The translations under genes and the position numbers were made by a program. The notes beneath the pieces were generated by a model. It did not search any database. It saw only the letters and a list, made by a program, of their open reading frames with translations, and was not told the DNA's origin. A stretch of 64,000 bases of DNA from Neelides folsomi. Lineage: Eukaryota; Arthropoda; Collembola; Neelipleona; Neelidae. This document shows positions 1 through 13,152 of the stretch, piece after piece (the stretch's first letter is position 1; each line of letters starts with the position of its first letter). The stretch covers positions 43,569 to 107,568 of the forward strand of contig JAQGBZ010000219.1 of NCBI GenBank assembly GCA_034687125.1. The letters are read 5' to 3'.

Positions 1-2477
1 TTATTTTATACGCTAACAATGTAATTAACTTTTTGTAAGTGCTGTAATACTATATTATGTACTTATCTGTGTTTTCAAGAAAAAGATACATATTTATTTT
101 GTTGCAACTCTTAAAACGTTTAACAAATAACTAAAAAAACTACATAATAAAAAATGGAAAGATAATAAAAGCTCACAATTAAAAAAAAATCTTTTTTCGG
201 ATTTTAATTACTTTACTCTTAACTTTTTCAAATCAACTTGGATATTTGAGTAGCTCAAAGTGGGGAGTAATCCATGTCTCTTTTAAGACTTTTGTAAAGC
301 TCTTATTTATCCATCCTTTCTTCACTTCGCTTCTCGCTCTCTCATCAACATTCTTTCCCTGTTGTTCATGCTCTTAATCTGAGTCCTCTTAATGAAAAAA
401 TCAGGATAATGAAACCCCGAGACAATACTTTTTTAAATCCCCTTTCACCCTCCCCTTCACACATCTTCTCAAATTAAAAATGGAAATAAGAGACAAATTA
501 AAATTGTTTCCCTCCCAATCCTCTTCATTTCTTCGGGCATTTTCCACTTTTTCTCATTTGCATACTTCCTTCTTTCAGAAACTCATTAGTTGAAATTTCT
601 TTTCAAACTTTAATTTTTCTCTTTCTCTTTTTCTCAATGTAAATGAGTAAGAGATATCTTGAGAATTCGAATTAAACCTTAGATAGAAGTCCTCGAAATC
701 CTCCTGACGTCGACATGGGAGAAGTAATACGAACCCGAATTTGTAATGTAGCAGCCCGTAGTGGGACGTACATAAGGGCTAATCGGGAGTTTCGTCGAGC
801 TGTTGGTGGGGAGTGTCCTATGTATAAGATGTTACTAAATATTTAAAGATTTAAAGTAGGAAGAAGGAGGGACGAAAGATGAAAGGGAGGAATTGATGAG
901 AACGGGCAGAGTTCTGTGAAAGTATAAAGGAGACATAAATCGAAACTATTAATGTAATTTGCCGACTTCGTAATCCGAAGTTCTTCAAAGGATTTCTTTT
1001 ATGTCACGATTAGAAGCTTATGTATGAATGTGTGTGTGTGAGTAAGGAGATGAGTGTAAGTTTGGGAGTCGAGGCTCTATGTCAATCTACTCTAATACCG
1101 CTGTAATGAATCTCCATTTCTCTCTCTTTCGTCATCGCCGCTTTAATATCTCTTATTTTTCCCAACCGGGTTTCCGACTTCAAAGGCTCATCCTCGGCGG
1201 CTCCTTTTCAGGTTCCTTATGATTTCTAAGCTAATAAAACTTAAAAGATTCCTCTCCCAAAGACCCAAAACTTGTCCTACAACTTTGACTCCCTCTCATC
1301 TTCAAAGTATTCACAATTTAATCAAGTTTCTCTTTCACATAATATTCCTTAAAAATAACTTTTAATTTCGATGGGAATACCTTTGAGGAAATGTCTGGGA
1401 ATGCCCAAAGACCCTTCTTGTCAACTTTAACGGGGTTTATGAAGGGAGTTGTACAGAGTAAATAGTTATTTGCAATTTACTTGATTACGTTCTCTGCATA
1501 AATTAAGCGTTTTATGCACGTTGGATAACTAATTGTAACTCTGTCACATTCCCTTCCAACGGGAGAAAAGAGAGCAAAGGGAAAGTTGAAAGTCTTTGAA
1601 CGTCTGTATGTAAATCTATAAGGTAACTATTTCTGGGCTTTATACTTGCTCGGAAATTCATTAGGATGCATATGAGGCAATTTGATGAGTGAGTTTGGGC
1701 CTTTCTCGGTTCCTAATGGAAGATCCTTCTGAAGTTCCCCCTTTGTAGATGAAAGGTTCCGCTTGAAGTAGACAATATGGAAACCTGTGGTCCTAATTAC
1801 ATCTAACTTGATTTAACCTCCTTTATGGACTCCTTTGAAGTTTCTCAGCTCCACTTCGCCCGATTCTTCATATCCAAATGTATAACAATAAACCCCACCC
1901 CACGTGTTATGAAACAAAGATGAAGAAGAGGAAGAAGACAATTTAAAAGAAAACAACTTGTGACGATGCAATAATAGATAACATCAGAGAGAAAAATTTG
2001 CTTTGAAATAAAGGACTTCCTCTTTCCGACAAAATCGCTTCCGTCCAAAATTTTGTAGCAGAACTGATTTAATTTCATTCTCCTTTGAAAGCAAATGGGA
2101 AGCTCAACAACTATTAACATCAGGAATTTACCTATACACGTTTAAACAAAAATTCTCTATTACAAATTATTAACAAATTCAAAAATGAAATTACTGAAAT
2201 AAGTCAATTAATTAAAGTAAAAATTATGATTAAATACAAAATGATTAAACACTAAGAATTTTTATATTAGTTATGCGCCATGTATTGCTGATTTTTGAAT
2301 TAGTGTAACTATTCCTGATTTATTAATCATTACTAAAATTTAAACAAAATACAAATTTTGACAATTAAAATATAAATTACCTTTTACGTCATATAAAAGG
2401 AGTACAAAGGGAAGTGGGAAAAGAGTCTAGATTCAAAACGAATCGAACGTTCTAAGTTCCAATTCTTTTTATCTACC

Positions 2478-5465
2478 CCTTTGATCTTTTTAACTTAACT
2501 CTAAATACGATATGCATGTCGGTACTATCCAGTTCTGTATCCTTATATTGCTCCCATATATTTATATATGGTAAGTATTTATGAATGTACACATGCTTAA
2601 TACCTCCTTTGATCTTCAAAGAAAATTAGACCAAATTACAATTGAGAGATGATTGATGCGAGTCCCATTTTGTATAAAGCTGGAATGATATGTGTTTGAA
2701 GGTAAAAATCATTTTATTCCGGCTGTAAATATTTGGCTATTTATTCCCAATTTAACTCCACGAGGTTGACATTTTGAAAGAGATTTCTCCTTTTGAGCTC
2801 CTTGATGAAACGAGACTTTCACTACTTTCACCTGTGTGGGGAGGACGTGAATCAATTAGGGGAAAGGAAGATTTTGTTTACGAAGGGGAGGGAAGGCAGT
2901 GGGATGGAAGTATCAATCTCGTGACTGCGAGAGCCATTTCTTTCGTCTTCAAAGGATTTCCCTCCCTGTGAAGGAGGAGCGGCGCTTTGAGCCGGGCGGC
3001 TGCCGGAAAGAGACAGAAGGGAGATCAAAGGAGAACATGAAAGGCCTTTCATCAATGCTCTCTCATTAATAATGTCCTGTGTGTACAACAAGCCCGCCTC
3101 GAGTTCCACCGCAGACTCAAAAACTATTCCTCCTGATGACCGGAGACGATGCAGGTCTCATTTTTATATGACCCTCACTGGCAGCAGAGGGAAAAGGAAG
3201 ACTTTTAATTAAGGAATCCCAGAAGAGACGGATGACCGACTTCGGATCACAATTAGCTGATCAAAGGATTCCTCTCACCCTGTTCCTACCCCTTTAATCG
3301 TCTTCGCACTAAACCACATTTTCCCTCTCCACACTCAATAGAAATTCTAACCTTAAATCTCTCTGTTAGTGGGGGCAGTTAAAAGGTCGTGGTATCGTGC
3401 TGCTCATTTCTTCAAATATTTATTCCTGAAGCATATTCTTCAATATTTCGTAAACTGACATTTTAATACTAACATTAGGTTTTTATTAATACTGATTACG
3501 TTTATAATGTTTACTGTATTTATTACATAAAGAATCAATTTTTTTCTATCCTACATCCTACAATAAGTTTTCATCATTTTATAAAGTTAACATTTATAAA
3601 AAAATTAAGTGATACTTTTCTATATAAATAAATAAGTAAAAATCCAAAATATTATTAATTAATCAACTAAATAAATGTAAATAAGAAAAAAAACTTTTTA
3701 AAGTAATTACAAGAAAGACACTTGCGGATTTTAGTCGTTAATGAAATCCATATAAAGACTTGATATTTGATATCTTCTTTCATTTTCATCTTTAAATCAC
3801 ATTGAAAGAGTTGAAGATGACAACGAGGACAAGAGACTCTTTCCTTAATGAAAAAAATGAATTAAATCCTCTCTAGTGGCGAGCCCTCCAGATTTCCCCT
3901 TTTTAGCTCTTTTAAGACCCGGCTTAGCGTTTTCCTCCACCCCCAAAGCTAATACGAACCTCAGAGGGTAAGTTCTTCTTTTTCAAGATCAGAGAAAAAG
4001 TAAAGAAATGAAAGAGGAAGGAGAAAACCCTCAAGAACTCCAATCCTAAAAAGAGCTCAATGTCATATTGTTAATACTAATAAATTGATGATTATTGTGC
4101 AGGTTTCTTTATCTTGTCCCCAGTTCTTTCTGTTGAAAGTTTGGATTTCTAAAGAGAAATCTACCTTGTTAAAAGTTGAGAAGAAAGTATTATTCTTCGA
4201 GTGGAGTTGAACCTTGTTAAAAAATCTTATTGCTTCTTCGAAACTTGTAGCATGAGGGTGCACATTTAATATGAATTTGCTTTCAAGACTTCGTTTTTAG
4301 GTCATAACTTGAAGGATTTTACAATGATTCAAACGCTTATCATTTGGCTCAGTACAGTTGAGGCGCAATAGTATCATACATATTACGTACATAAAATACA
4401 AGGACCGCTTGAGGGGCATTGAGAGCAGTCAAATTGTTTAGGGAGGAGAATTTAATAATTTTACTTTTTGAAGAATCGGCTTACGCATGGATAAGTGATG
4501 TGTGTATTTAGTTGAATTGGATTTGAAGGAGATGAAAGGTAGGCGAGGGCCCTTATCATTGTTTCTCAGAATTCCTCAGGCTCTGATCTCTATTTAGATT
4601 CCGAATCTTTACGTGAATACTAATAGGAATCCCACAAGAATACCTTGTGAAGCTCCTACGGCCAAGGCGGAATCGTCGCTGGCTTCTCCCCCCTTCAAAG
4701 TGGAAGGAAGACAAGAGAGGATATTAATAAGGCAATGGAGAAGAGATAAAAGAACTTCTCTTTCATCTGCCGAAAAGAAGGAAAAGAGAGATCTCGCAAT
4801 TTTTCTTTATTCTTCCCTTTGAAGCCTCGCCTTCCCCATTCTCCTTTCAAATTTAAATCTCCACCGCCTCCTCCTCTCAACTCTCATTGAGGAGGAGGAG
4901 ACGGAAATATGCAACAATAATACAATACGTAGAATATAATATATATTCAGCCTCTAAACCCACTTACCTTCCCCTGTCTTATTCTAATGACAACGAGCAA
5001 TTAAGCAAAGAAGAACGCCTTGTGAAGTCTCGCCTACTTTCAACTTGATCCAGTTTAAATTCTATGCCCGATTTTAATTATTTTCATGGAGTGAGAGATG
5101 AAAGAGTTTGAGAAAATGCATAAAAGAGAAAATGGAGCCTCCTCTTCTTTCTTCTCAGAGTTCAAAGAGGGTTGATAGATTTATTAAATATAAATATTCT
5201 GGAGCATTTGAGTGCTTAAGGAAAACAAAGACCGTCATTGAGGACATGAAAGAAGGTCCCTCTTTCATCTCCCCGACTATCAGGAAGAACTTAATTGCCC
5301 AAACACACTCAAATGCTCTGCCCATGAACCGCAGAAGGAAATGGAGACAATGTCGCTCATCAGACTCCTAATTACTCAAAATTCAAAGCGGAAAGAAAAC
5401 CGCGTTCTCGAATTAAAAACTTTCTCAGAAGAACGTCTTCCACTGTTCAAACTAACCCTTTGATC
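2478..5465. promoter_or_regulatory. Cluster of CCTTTGATC sites, candidate Wnt/TCF element
   Basis: The exact 9-mer CCTTTGATC occurs at 2478-2486, 2606-2614 and 5457-5465, and its complement at 3023-3031 and 3259-3267. This 9-mer matches the HMG-domain consensus of TCF/LEF/Pangolin. By chance about 0.02 copies would be expected in 3 kb on both strands. The copy at 2606 is followed directly by CTTCAAAG, a half-related site on the other strand. A role as a Wnt-responsive enhancer is inference; the motif could also belong to a dispersed repeat. Confidence 0.3.
5202..5318. repeat. Nested inverted repeat
   Basis: The outer arms GAGCATTTGAGTG (5202-5214) and CACTCAAATGCTC (5306-5318) are perfect 13-bp complements. 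Between them lies a perfect 8-bp hairpin, ATGAAAGA (5246-5253) with TCTTTCAT (5261-5268). No coding role is seen, and it is not known whether the structure is transcribed. Confidence 0.45.
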
Positions 5466-5620
5466 TCTTATATTACTCGTGTTACAAGTTTCATAAAATT
5501 ATGAATAAACAAGAAAAAGTAAAAATGTTATATAATACCATGGTATTTATTTACAAGCTTAGCTAAAAATTGATTGAAATAACATTAATAAATAATTTTA
5601 GAAAATTGTAAGTATACATT

Positions 5621-8600
5621 TTAAGTAGGAGATTTTGTAGCGGTAAAACAAAGATACTGAAGCTTAGTTTTCTTTCGATGATCATCAAGCATTTCTTGAA
5701 TTTTCCGACTCCTCACTAATTCGCCGTATTTTGGAATGAGGCCGAACGTCTCTTTCAAAAGTGTCTTTGAATTGGGGGTGAGAAACACGTTGACAGCATC
5801 TTGGAACGAGGCAACGTCAAGGGCCGCTTGTCCACTCCCATGTTCTGAGAACTTGGGAACGCACGAGAAGAGGCGAGTGAGCTCTTCACAAACGCTTTCA
5901 ACTACCTGAGTCATTACGACAAATACGAGCTTCTCACTTACACAACTAACCTGTATGAAGAAAAGAATGCTTATTCAAATGTATATTACTTTATTAAACA
6001 ACCCTAAGTTCTTACCTCAGACACGATCTCAATCATTCCAAGAATGGCTTTAGTAATGTACGGCCTGACTCCAAATGGTTCAAGGCAAATGTTCCAATCA
6101 AAGCGTCCAGCGTACATTCCTTGTTCTATTTGACCAACAACTGGTTCATATTTCATTTCAGTGTATTTAGCAAAAGTCAAATTCTCAACGCCCTGTTAAA
6201 CATTATCAAATTAAGATGATTGATGTTTTTATGATTGGCTTTCCATTAGTATCAAATTACATTAATGGCAATTCGAGCCTTTTCGATGGCTTCGGGCATT
6301 TCGGGAAATCCGAGTTTAATTAAAGCTTTGTAAATCTGCGGAAGGATGATGTCTTTGGTATATGAGCAATTATTGAGGATGAGAAGAAGACACGTTGATT
6401 GAGATGTGGTAAGTCCGCCTCGGTCATTTTCATTTTGAATGTCCAGACTGAAGCTACCTTTTTGATTCATTCTTCCTCTTTTGTTTTTAGACATTAATAG
6501 TTCCAAGGCCTATGATATCAACAGTGGAGTTTAATAATTCGGTTACTACTAAAATTTAATATTTATTGGTATATAAGGAATTGAGCATACATCGGCGAAT
6601 GATGCTAAGGCGCTGCCAAATACTTCTTTAAGAGTTGCTCGAACTTCTTCACTTTTTAGCAATTGCTTTTCTTCTATATATTTCTGAAGTATGGTTTCTT
6701 TGATCATCTTTCCGCAATTTATAACCAAATTCTCGTACTTATTTGGCTGTTTAAAATATAAATTGAATGCATCAAAACCTTTTAATAAAACTTCATTATT
6801 CCAATATTATCTACTTTTAATAATGTTTGTAAGAATAGAATATTGATTAAATTTTATCTACTATGAACCTATTTAAAAATAACATTATACAAAATTAAAG
6901 CTTATTTTAAATATATTTAACGACATGAATGAATTATGATATTACAAGGGCTGTGATAAATCCATGTTTTCCAAGAGGCTCACTTGTCCAGGTTTCATGT
7001 TTATACAAATCGCTCACTTCTGTTCCCATTTGTTGCACCATGATTTCGAGCGAGTGAACTCTGATTTTAAATAGAAAAATATTAAAAGTGTTAAATTGGG
7101 AATTATAAATAGTTTAATGTGCTTTTACCTTATCCTAAAAAGTAAGCTTCTTATAATGTCAACCATTTCTCTAGGCGGATCAAGAGCTAAAAGTTCAGAG
7201 AATGATTCTCGTATGTCAGAGAGGCAATGAGGCAGCCATTCGCTCAATGAATCGCCAGATTTCTCATTCCAAATATACTCAGAGCTTTCTCTCCCTCGAC
7301 TTGGTAAAAGAGCAGATGCGATGAGAGTCGCATATAATTCCACTCCTTCCATCATCATTCGCTAAGAGTAGAATTTTATGAATGAATAAAGTATTAACTA
7401 TGAATGAATAAAGTAATCATCTAACATATAGGTAATAAAATATGTATGTAGTTATATGGTATTTACTTTCATGTCAGCTTGTTTTCCCAAATTGGGTTTA
7501 ATTGGAAGCTTTTCAGCAAAATAATCTTGACCGAGATGCCAAAACTCAGGAAAATAAGTCGAGAAGATATCAGATATTGCTTCAACGAATAATACTTGAC
7601 TTGGATAATTAGGCTACGAATAGTAAAAACACAAGTAAATACATAAATGAAATTTTATAGTGTAGTATTAAAATAATTAGCATTACTTACAAATATTGAT
7701 TTCAAACCCACCTGACTATCTTGTTTAGATGGTGTTCGAAGAACATCCTTTCCCTTTTCCATCGGAGAAAATTGTTCAAAGCACTTCTTCATGGATTTCT
7801 TTAAATGATCAAAATGGCCCATAATTGCAACCCATGCAGGATCATATTTTGCTTCAAGAGTGACAAGGTAGCCAATTAGAATTCGCTGTTCTTCAGAATT
7901 CGGAGGTTCTTTGAGCAATTCTGAATTTAAAGTTTCTCTCAATTTTTCAGCACGTGTTTCCACTTCTTCCCGGAATTTCAAGAATACCTTACAAAACAAA
8001 TTGAATTATTTCATTTCATACTTTTAAGAAATTGTAATATACGTAGAATGTAAAGTGTCAAATAATATATAATTTATATCTTATATAAACGCACAGGCTT
8101 ATTAGTCTCAGGTTGGAGAAAAAGAGTTTTAGCTCTAGCATAGTCGTTGATAGCAATTTCATATTCTCCCTTTTCAATACTTCTCTGCATTGTTCCTGGA
8201 AGGCTAAAAAGGAACCGGAAACGCTGATAAGCACTTAAAGCATTTCTTGTCACATCAGCTCGATCTTTTCTTGCAAGAACATCTTGGAACAATTTTCCAG
8301 CATCTCTCTCGCACACTGAAAATCATTAAGTTAAATGATCAAATTATCCAATATAAATTATGCATAATGTAATATTATTTATTCAACTGCCAACTATTTT
8401 TTTTAAATTATAAGAACAATAAAGAAAAAATCTATTTATTGCGAAAGAGAAAGTCCATGAGGGAAGTGAAAGTTCTTTTACCGGCGATCTGCTCATCAAT
8501 TTTCCTTCCGTCTTCAGCAATGAAGGACCCGCCATGTTTCTTCCCGTAAAGGTCAAATTTCTCTTTAAGGACAATTAAGGCATCAAGTTGGTCAATTACG

Positions 8601-9381
8601 GAGCTCATGTGCTCTTTCAGAAAAGATAATTTTCCTTCAGTTTGCGCTCCCACTTTTCTTCCCAAGAAGTGAAGTCCGGATTTAAGATCTTCAAAACCTG
8701 TCGAATGGTGATTTTCCAATAAGAACCAAGCAGGTACAAAATTTTCAGATCGAAGATTTCCACTTCCTTCCGGAAATAATTCAAGGAGTTCCTCGACATG
8801 AATTTTTTTCCTCCTAATAACCATTTTAAATTACAATATAAACCTATATGAATTAACCATTAATAGAAGCTATTTAAAATTCAGAAAATCCCAAATTAAT
8901 ATTTTTATTTTACTCATTTCCTTCAACAGAGATTTGCAATGGATCTTCCTGTTGATAAGAAGACATTGAAAGTGGTCTTGGGCCGACACTCACGGTTTCG
9001 TCAACCCATACTGAGCTTTCTTTTGTTGGACCGATATTTTCCATAAATCCTTTAAATCGTAAATTGTATATTAAATCCTTATATCACCCATATTATTTTA
9101 ATATGAAATATACCTCTGAATTGAACTGTTGAGGATCCTTTTCCTCCTGAGCGAGTAAAAATGTTGATGTCTCCCTTTCCTCTGCAGAGAAGGGTCCTTG
9201 CTAGGATTTTATTCGGACTTTTCCAATCAGCTGTGAGGAGACAATCGACCCCACATATTTCTAACCTCACAAGGTCACTTTGTGATTTTCCGAGTCTTTC
9301 ACCCCGAATGGTGACATTCGTCCCGGGCGGACCTTCTTTGGGAGAAATACCCGTCACTAATGGACCGCTCGAAGAACTCAT
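5621..9381 (-). CDS. EXOC2: Exocyst complex component 2 (Sec5)
   Basis: This is a subunit of the octameric exocyst, which tethers secretory vesicles to the plasma membrane; in animals Sec5 binds the GTPase Ral through its N-terminal IPT/TIG domain. The first exon (9381 down to about 9115) starts MSSSSGPLVTGISPKEGPPG and carries the TIG fold. Later exons carry hallmark Sec5 stretches: LFPEGSGNLRSENFVPAWFL, QDVLARKDRADVTRN followed by YQRFRFLFSLPG, and QSTCLLLILNNCSYTKDIIL. The last exon, VVESVCEELTRLF onward, ends at 5621. There are at least ten short introns with GT-AG ends. The ATG at 9381 fits the family start. The CMTR2 stop lies about 560 bp upstream on the same strand. The gene looks intact, though not every splice site was checked. 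Confidence 0.93.
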
Positions 9382-9942
9382 TTTGGTGGGTATTTACTTT
9401 AATACTACACAAATAATTTTATTTTAACCTTTTAATTTAGAGCATTATAAAATATAGATAAATATGTCATTAACTATTATAATATGAAATCCTTTTTTAT
9501 TTAATTTGACAGGTGGTTTAATTTCGTATAATGTTGAATACTCTGCCTCAAATCTTCCATGAAACAGACTGTTAGATAAACCAAAAGGTAAGCAATGCCC
9601 CTTGCTCACTTTTATGTTCGAATTCTTTGTATGCAATTGCAATAGAATATAATGCGGTTCTAACTTAAATCTGGTTTGTTTAAATATAATTACTTTTTAT
9701 TCATTGAAAGTGGTGAAATGAAATTCGGATTTAATGATAAATTACATAAATTGATAAACACAATAATTTAATACCCTACGTACCATAGTAGAAGAGAAAA
9801 ATACTGTGTATTAGTGTTAATTATTTATTATTACAAAATATATTTCGATTTCTGATAGTGTAAAATTCACCGAAATATTAAAACTATATTATATAATTGA
9901 CAAATTCTCTAATCAGTAATCAAGCTCAAAGATGACAGAGTC
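9382..9942. other. AT-rich intergenic spacer, CMTR2 to EXOC2
   Basis: This 560-bp AT-rich spacer lies between two minus-strand genes. It should hold the CMTR2 3' end and the EXOC2 promoter. No coding sequence or clear TATA box was seen. Confidence 0.5.
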
Positions 9943-12900
9943 TTATAAAATGAACGATGCTGCTAATTTACTGTATTCCTCAGTTGCTTCAATTGTATTC
10001 GCCTGATTGTAGGAAAATATTGGTTCCAGAGTAGTGATTTTTACTAAAAGCAAAAAAGTGAAATGACTATCAGTATCAGTCAATAAGTATATTTTTAATC
10101 ATATTGTTTTATATGCCCAAATTAAATTATAAGCTATGATATTTTTACGGAGTCTAGTGATGCAAAAGAGTTCCAAAGGTACATCAGTCTCGTCTTTCAT
10201 TCCCATCTTCTCCACAAGTAGTGCCAATGTATTGAACAATTCTTTGTTCTTTGAACTTTCAATACTTTCAAAATTATTCATGAAAATGCCACATCTTGAA
10301 CCTTCTTCTTTATTCCAAACCAGAGTTGTCTGAAATATAAAGATATATTTATACATAAATTAGCATTGAATAATTACCAAATATTGTCACTCATTCATCT
10401 TAATTATTGTGAATTGTATTTACTCACCTTAAAAAATAAGTTTGCTAAGACTGAGATGAAACAAATATGAAAGCGAGACAAGAGGGTAAAATCACACAAG
10501 TAAATTGAATTCCCCGTTGGTAAAGTCTTAAGCTCTTCAAGTAGAGTTGTGAGATGAATGATCGAAATATCGAAATCGTCTCTCTCTACAAAATCCCTCA
10601 GTGGAATCTTGAAACAAATGCTTCTGATAGCATTATCCTAATTTTAAAAAATATTGATTTAGGCAAACATCTCGATATTAATACATTAACGTTATCGTCC
10701 TTGAAGTTTCGCATACCTCTTTGTCCCACTTGTTACATGAACAGGGTTGAAATTCCGGATAGGATAAATTGGCTCCTCGTAGTATTGTTCTTAATTTACT
10801 TCGAAGAATAAGTAAACTACACGAACAGAATCGAGACCCTAATACATTTTCATATCTTTTCCCATACACTACTTGTTGGATGGTGTCCTACAAATTAAAA
10901 ATTAACAACATATTAAGATATCATCAACTCTTTAAATGGCTATTTCAATTTATTTACTTGAGGAACAATAAAGCTGGTATATTTTCTTTTAATGGAATCT
11001 CGTGTTTTGAAAAGTTCTTCAACAATCCAATTAAATTGAACCAAATCTGATCCCTCTTGAATTTGAATTCTTTCACTGAAACTCCCCTTTTCTACTTTCG
11101 GAGCCATGTGTTCAAGAAATGACGTTCTTTTCCTCTTCTTTGACTGAAAATTATATCAAAATTATTGATGAAATCAAAAATAAAATAAACTGATATTATA
11201 TATATTTGAAATATATTATAATGGAATAGGGCTGTACACGGCTGTGTATGGAATACAAAGCATGTTTTTCCATCCAAGTGTTTAAGACATATATCTGTGT
11301 GTAGTAAGCAATCGTTTGAAAGGCATCGTTTTTAGAATTGTAGGTCAAAATGTTCCTGGAGATCACAGCTTTCTAAAATATAAAGTTATTCAATTTAAGG
11401 GATTTATATTTTATAAACGTGGTCAAATGTGAATTATAAAAAGAATAATTTATTTAGTTTTTCAATAACGAAGTATTTTTAAATTAATACTTGAATTCCG
11501 AAGAAATAGTTGGCGGCTTCAATAATTTTCGTCAAGAAAGTTTTTGGAATCATATGCAATGGAAAAATCGAACAATTCTTAAAAGTATCCGATCCTTTAA
11601 AATAATAATTTAAAAAATGATTACAACATTGCACAAAAAATAATAAGTTTTATTGAATGTTAAATGGCGTCTTACCCATATTAGAAAATATAAAAGATAT
11701 TTTCTCTTTCGCAATATCGAGACCAAGATATTCGGTGCAACTAACGTACACTTCAGAATTTCCCTCTTTGCTCGTTCTTGGTTTAATGAGCATTACCTAA
11801 TTTTTTTAATATAACACATATTATTTAAAATCCTTAACATCAACATGATATTTTATGTAATAAAGTAATTGTGGTATTAACCTTTTTAAACATTGATGCC
11901 AAAAGATACAAGTGGCAGACAGAACGACAGGAAAAGAAAGTAAATATCTTTAATACAAACGAACCCCCTAAAATTTTAAGAATAATTAGTATCATTATAA
12001 ATAAAATAATTTGAAAAACCTTTTTCGAGCAAAAGAAGGGCTGAGATCATTTCAGCAAATTGAAGGTCTAAAACCAGAAGTTCTTGGTCGTTCGGTTTAT
12101 TTTGACAGTCAATTCCACCATCGGCTGTGATCATTTGCACTTTCCGATGTATATTATTTGCTACCAATCCTTCAATGTTCTCTGGATTCATTATATCCCC
12201 TGTATTGTCTTCAAGAAAATCCCAACGATAGAATGATTTTCTTATGCAAGTGTCATCATTGATCATCACTCGGACATCATTGCTTTCATGATAGGGATTC
12301 AAGGAGGTAGCATAGTACTCGAGCTACAGAATCAGTTTAAAATATTAGGATGAGATCCAATGATAGTAAAAGATACGAATTAAATTTTCGATTAAGATTT
12401 TACACACTTTCATTGGAGGATCTTGAAAATAATTGTTGACATAATATTCAAGAGCAGAGATGAATGCACCAGGAGCTTCGCAAAGATGCAAGCTATTTAG
12501 CTTCAATTCGATGTTTTGATTGTGAGATTCTCTAATAGTTTTAGGAATCACATCATCAATATGAAGAATTTCCCAAAATTTTCCCCAAGCCTATTAATCC
12601 AATGAAATACAAAGAGTATAATAATTAGAGAAATTCTTGAATCATAATAACTATTTAGTATTTGTAAAAATATAAATGAAAGAATTGAATATTCATTATT
12701 AACCTGTGTACAAAATGCTGGATTATAATTATCTCTAATGCATGGAATTATGAGTCCAGCTGGGTTCATAATTTTAGTATGCTTATGCCACTTTCCCAAT
12801 TCAAAGTCATTAAGTCGAGACTTCGTCTCGTTGAGACTTTCATTTAATTCCTCCAATTCCGGTATCTGTTCATTAAAATTCATCATTATTAAAGCATTTC

Positions 12901-13152
12901 TCTTGGTTGAAAATGAATAAAAATGCAGTGTAAATTATAAATAATTTAAAATAGAATTTTTCCAATGTAAATCACCTTCCAGAGTTCTGTTGATAATATG
13001 AGTGATAAAGGAGGTAGCCTATAAGAAATGTCATCTTGAGATGACTTAATTATTTTACATTTTTCGAGCATTACATTATCACCCAGATCAAAGTGCTCGG
13101 CTTCTTTAGACTTGTCACTGTCACATTCACTGACCAATTCCATAGCCTCCAT
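9943..13152 (-). CDS. CMTR2: Cap-specific mRNA 2'-O-methyltransferase 2
   Basis: This enzyme transfers a methyl group from S-adenosylmethionine to the 2'-O of the second transcribed nucleotide of mRNA caps (cap2), using an FtsJ/RrmJ-type Rossmann fold. The SAM-binding motif LHLCEAPGAFIS is at about 12430-12510. Next come SLNPYHESNDVRVMI and DNTGDIMNPENI, then the catalytic-Asp region MITADGGIDCQ near 12120, then FVLKIFT with the catalytic Lys, spliced across the intron near 11970, and KPRTSKEGNSEVYV. These correspond to the K-D-K-E arrangement of the family. The C-terminal half is divergent, as in homologues. The last exon, ending SKLAASFIL, stops at 9943. The start is ATG 13152, giving MEAMELVSECDSDKSKEAEH. 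The gene has many short introns. Confidence 0.92.

Larger units (their letters stand above)
1..5600. other. Non-coding region with TCF/LEF-like motifs
   Basis: No ORF here looks like a conserved protein, and the open frames are short and overlap on both strands. The stretch is a mosaic of AT-rich DNA and purine- or pyrimidine-rich segments. It holds five exact copies of CCTTTGATC or its complement (2478-2486, 2606-2614, 3023-3031, 3259-3267, 5457-5465) and several CCTTTGAA variants. It could be an intergenic regulatory region, or an intron of a gene lying to the left. A perfect 10-bp GA/CT stem lies near 4866-4896, and a nested inverted repeat lies at 5202-5318. Confidence 0.5.

Noticed and set aside
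2774-3109. Opposed 65- and 85-codon frames in a GC-rich patch
   Set aside because: They overlap on opposite strands and neither resembles a protein family.
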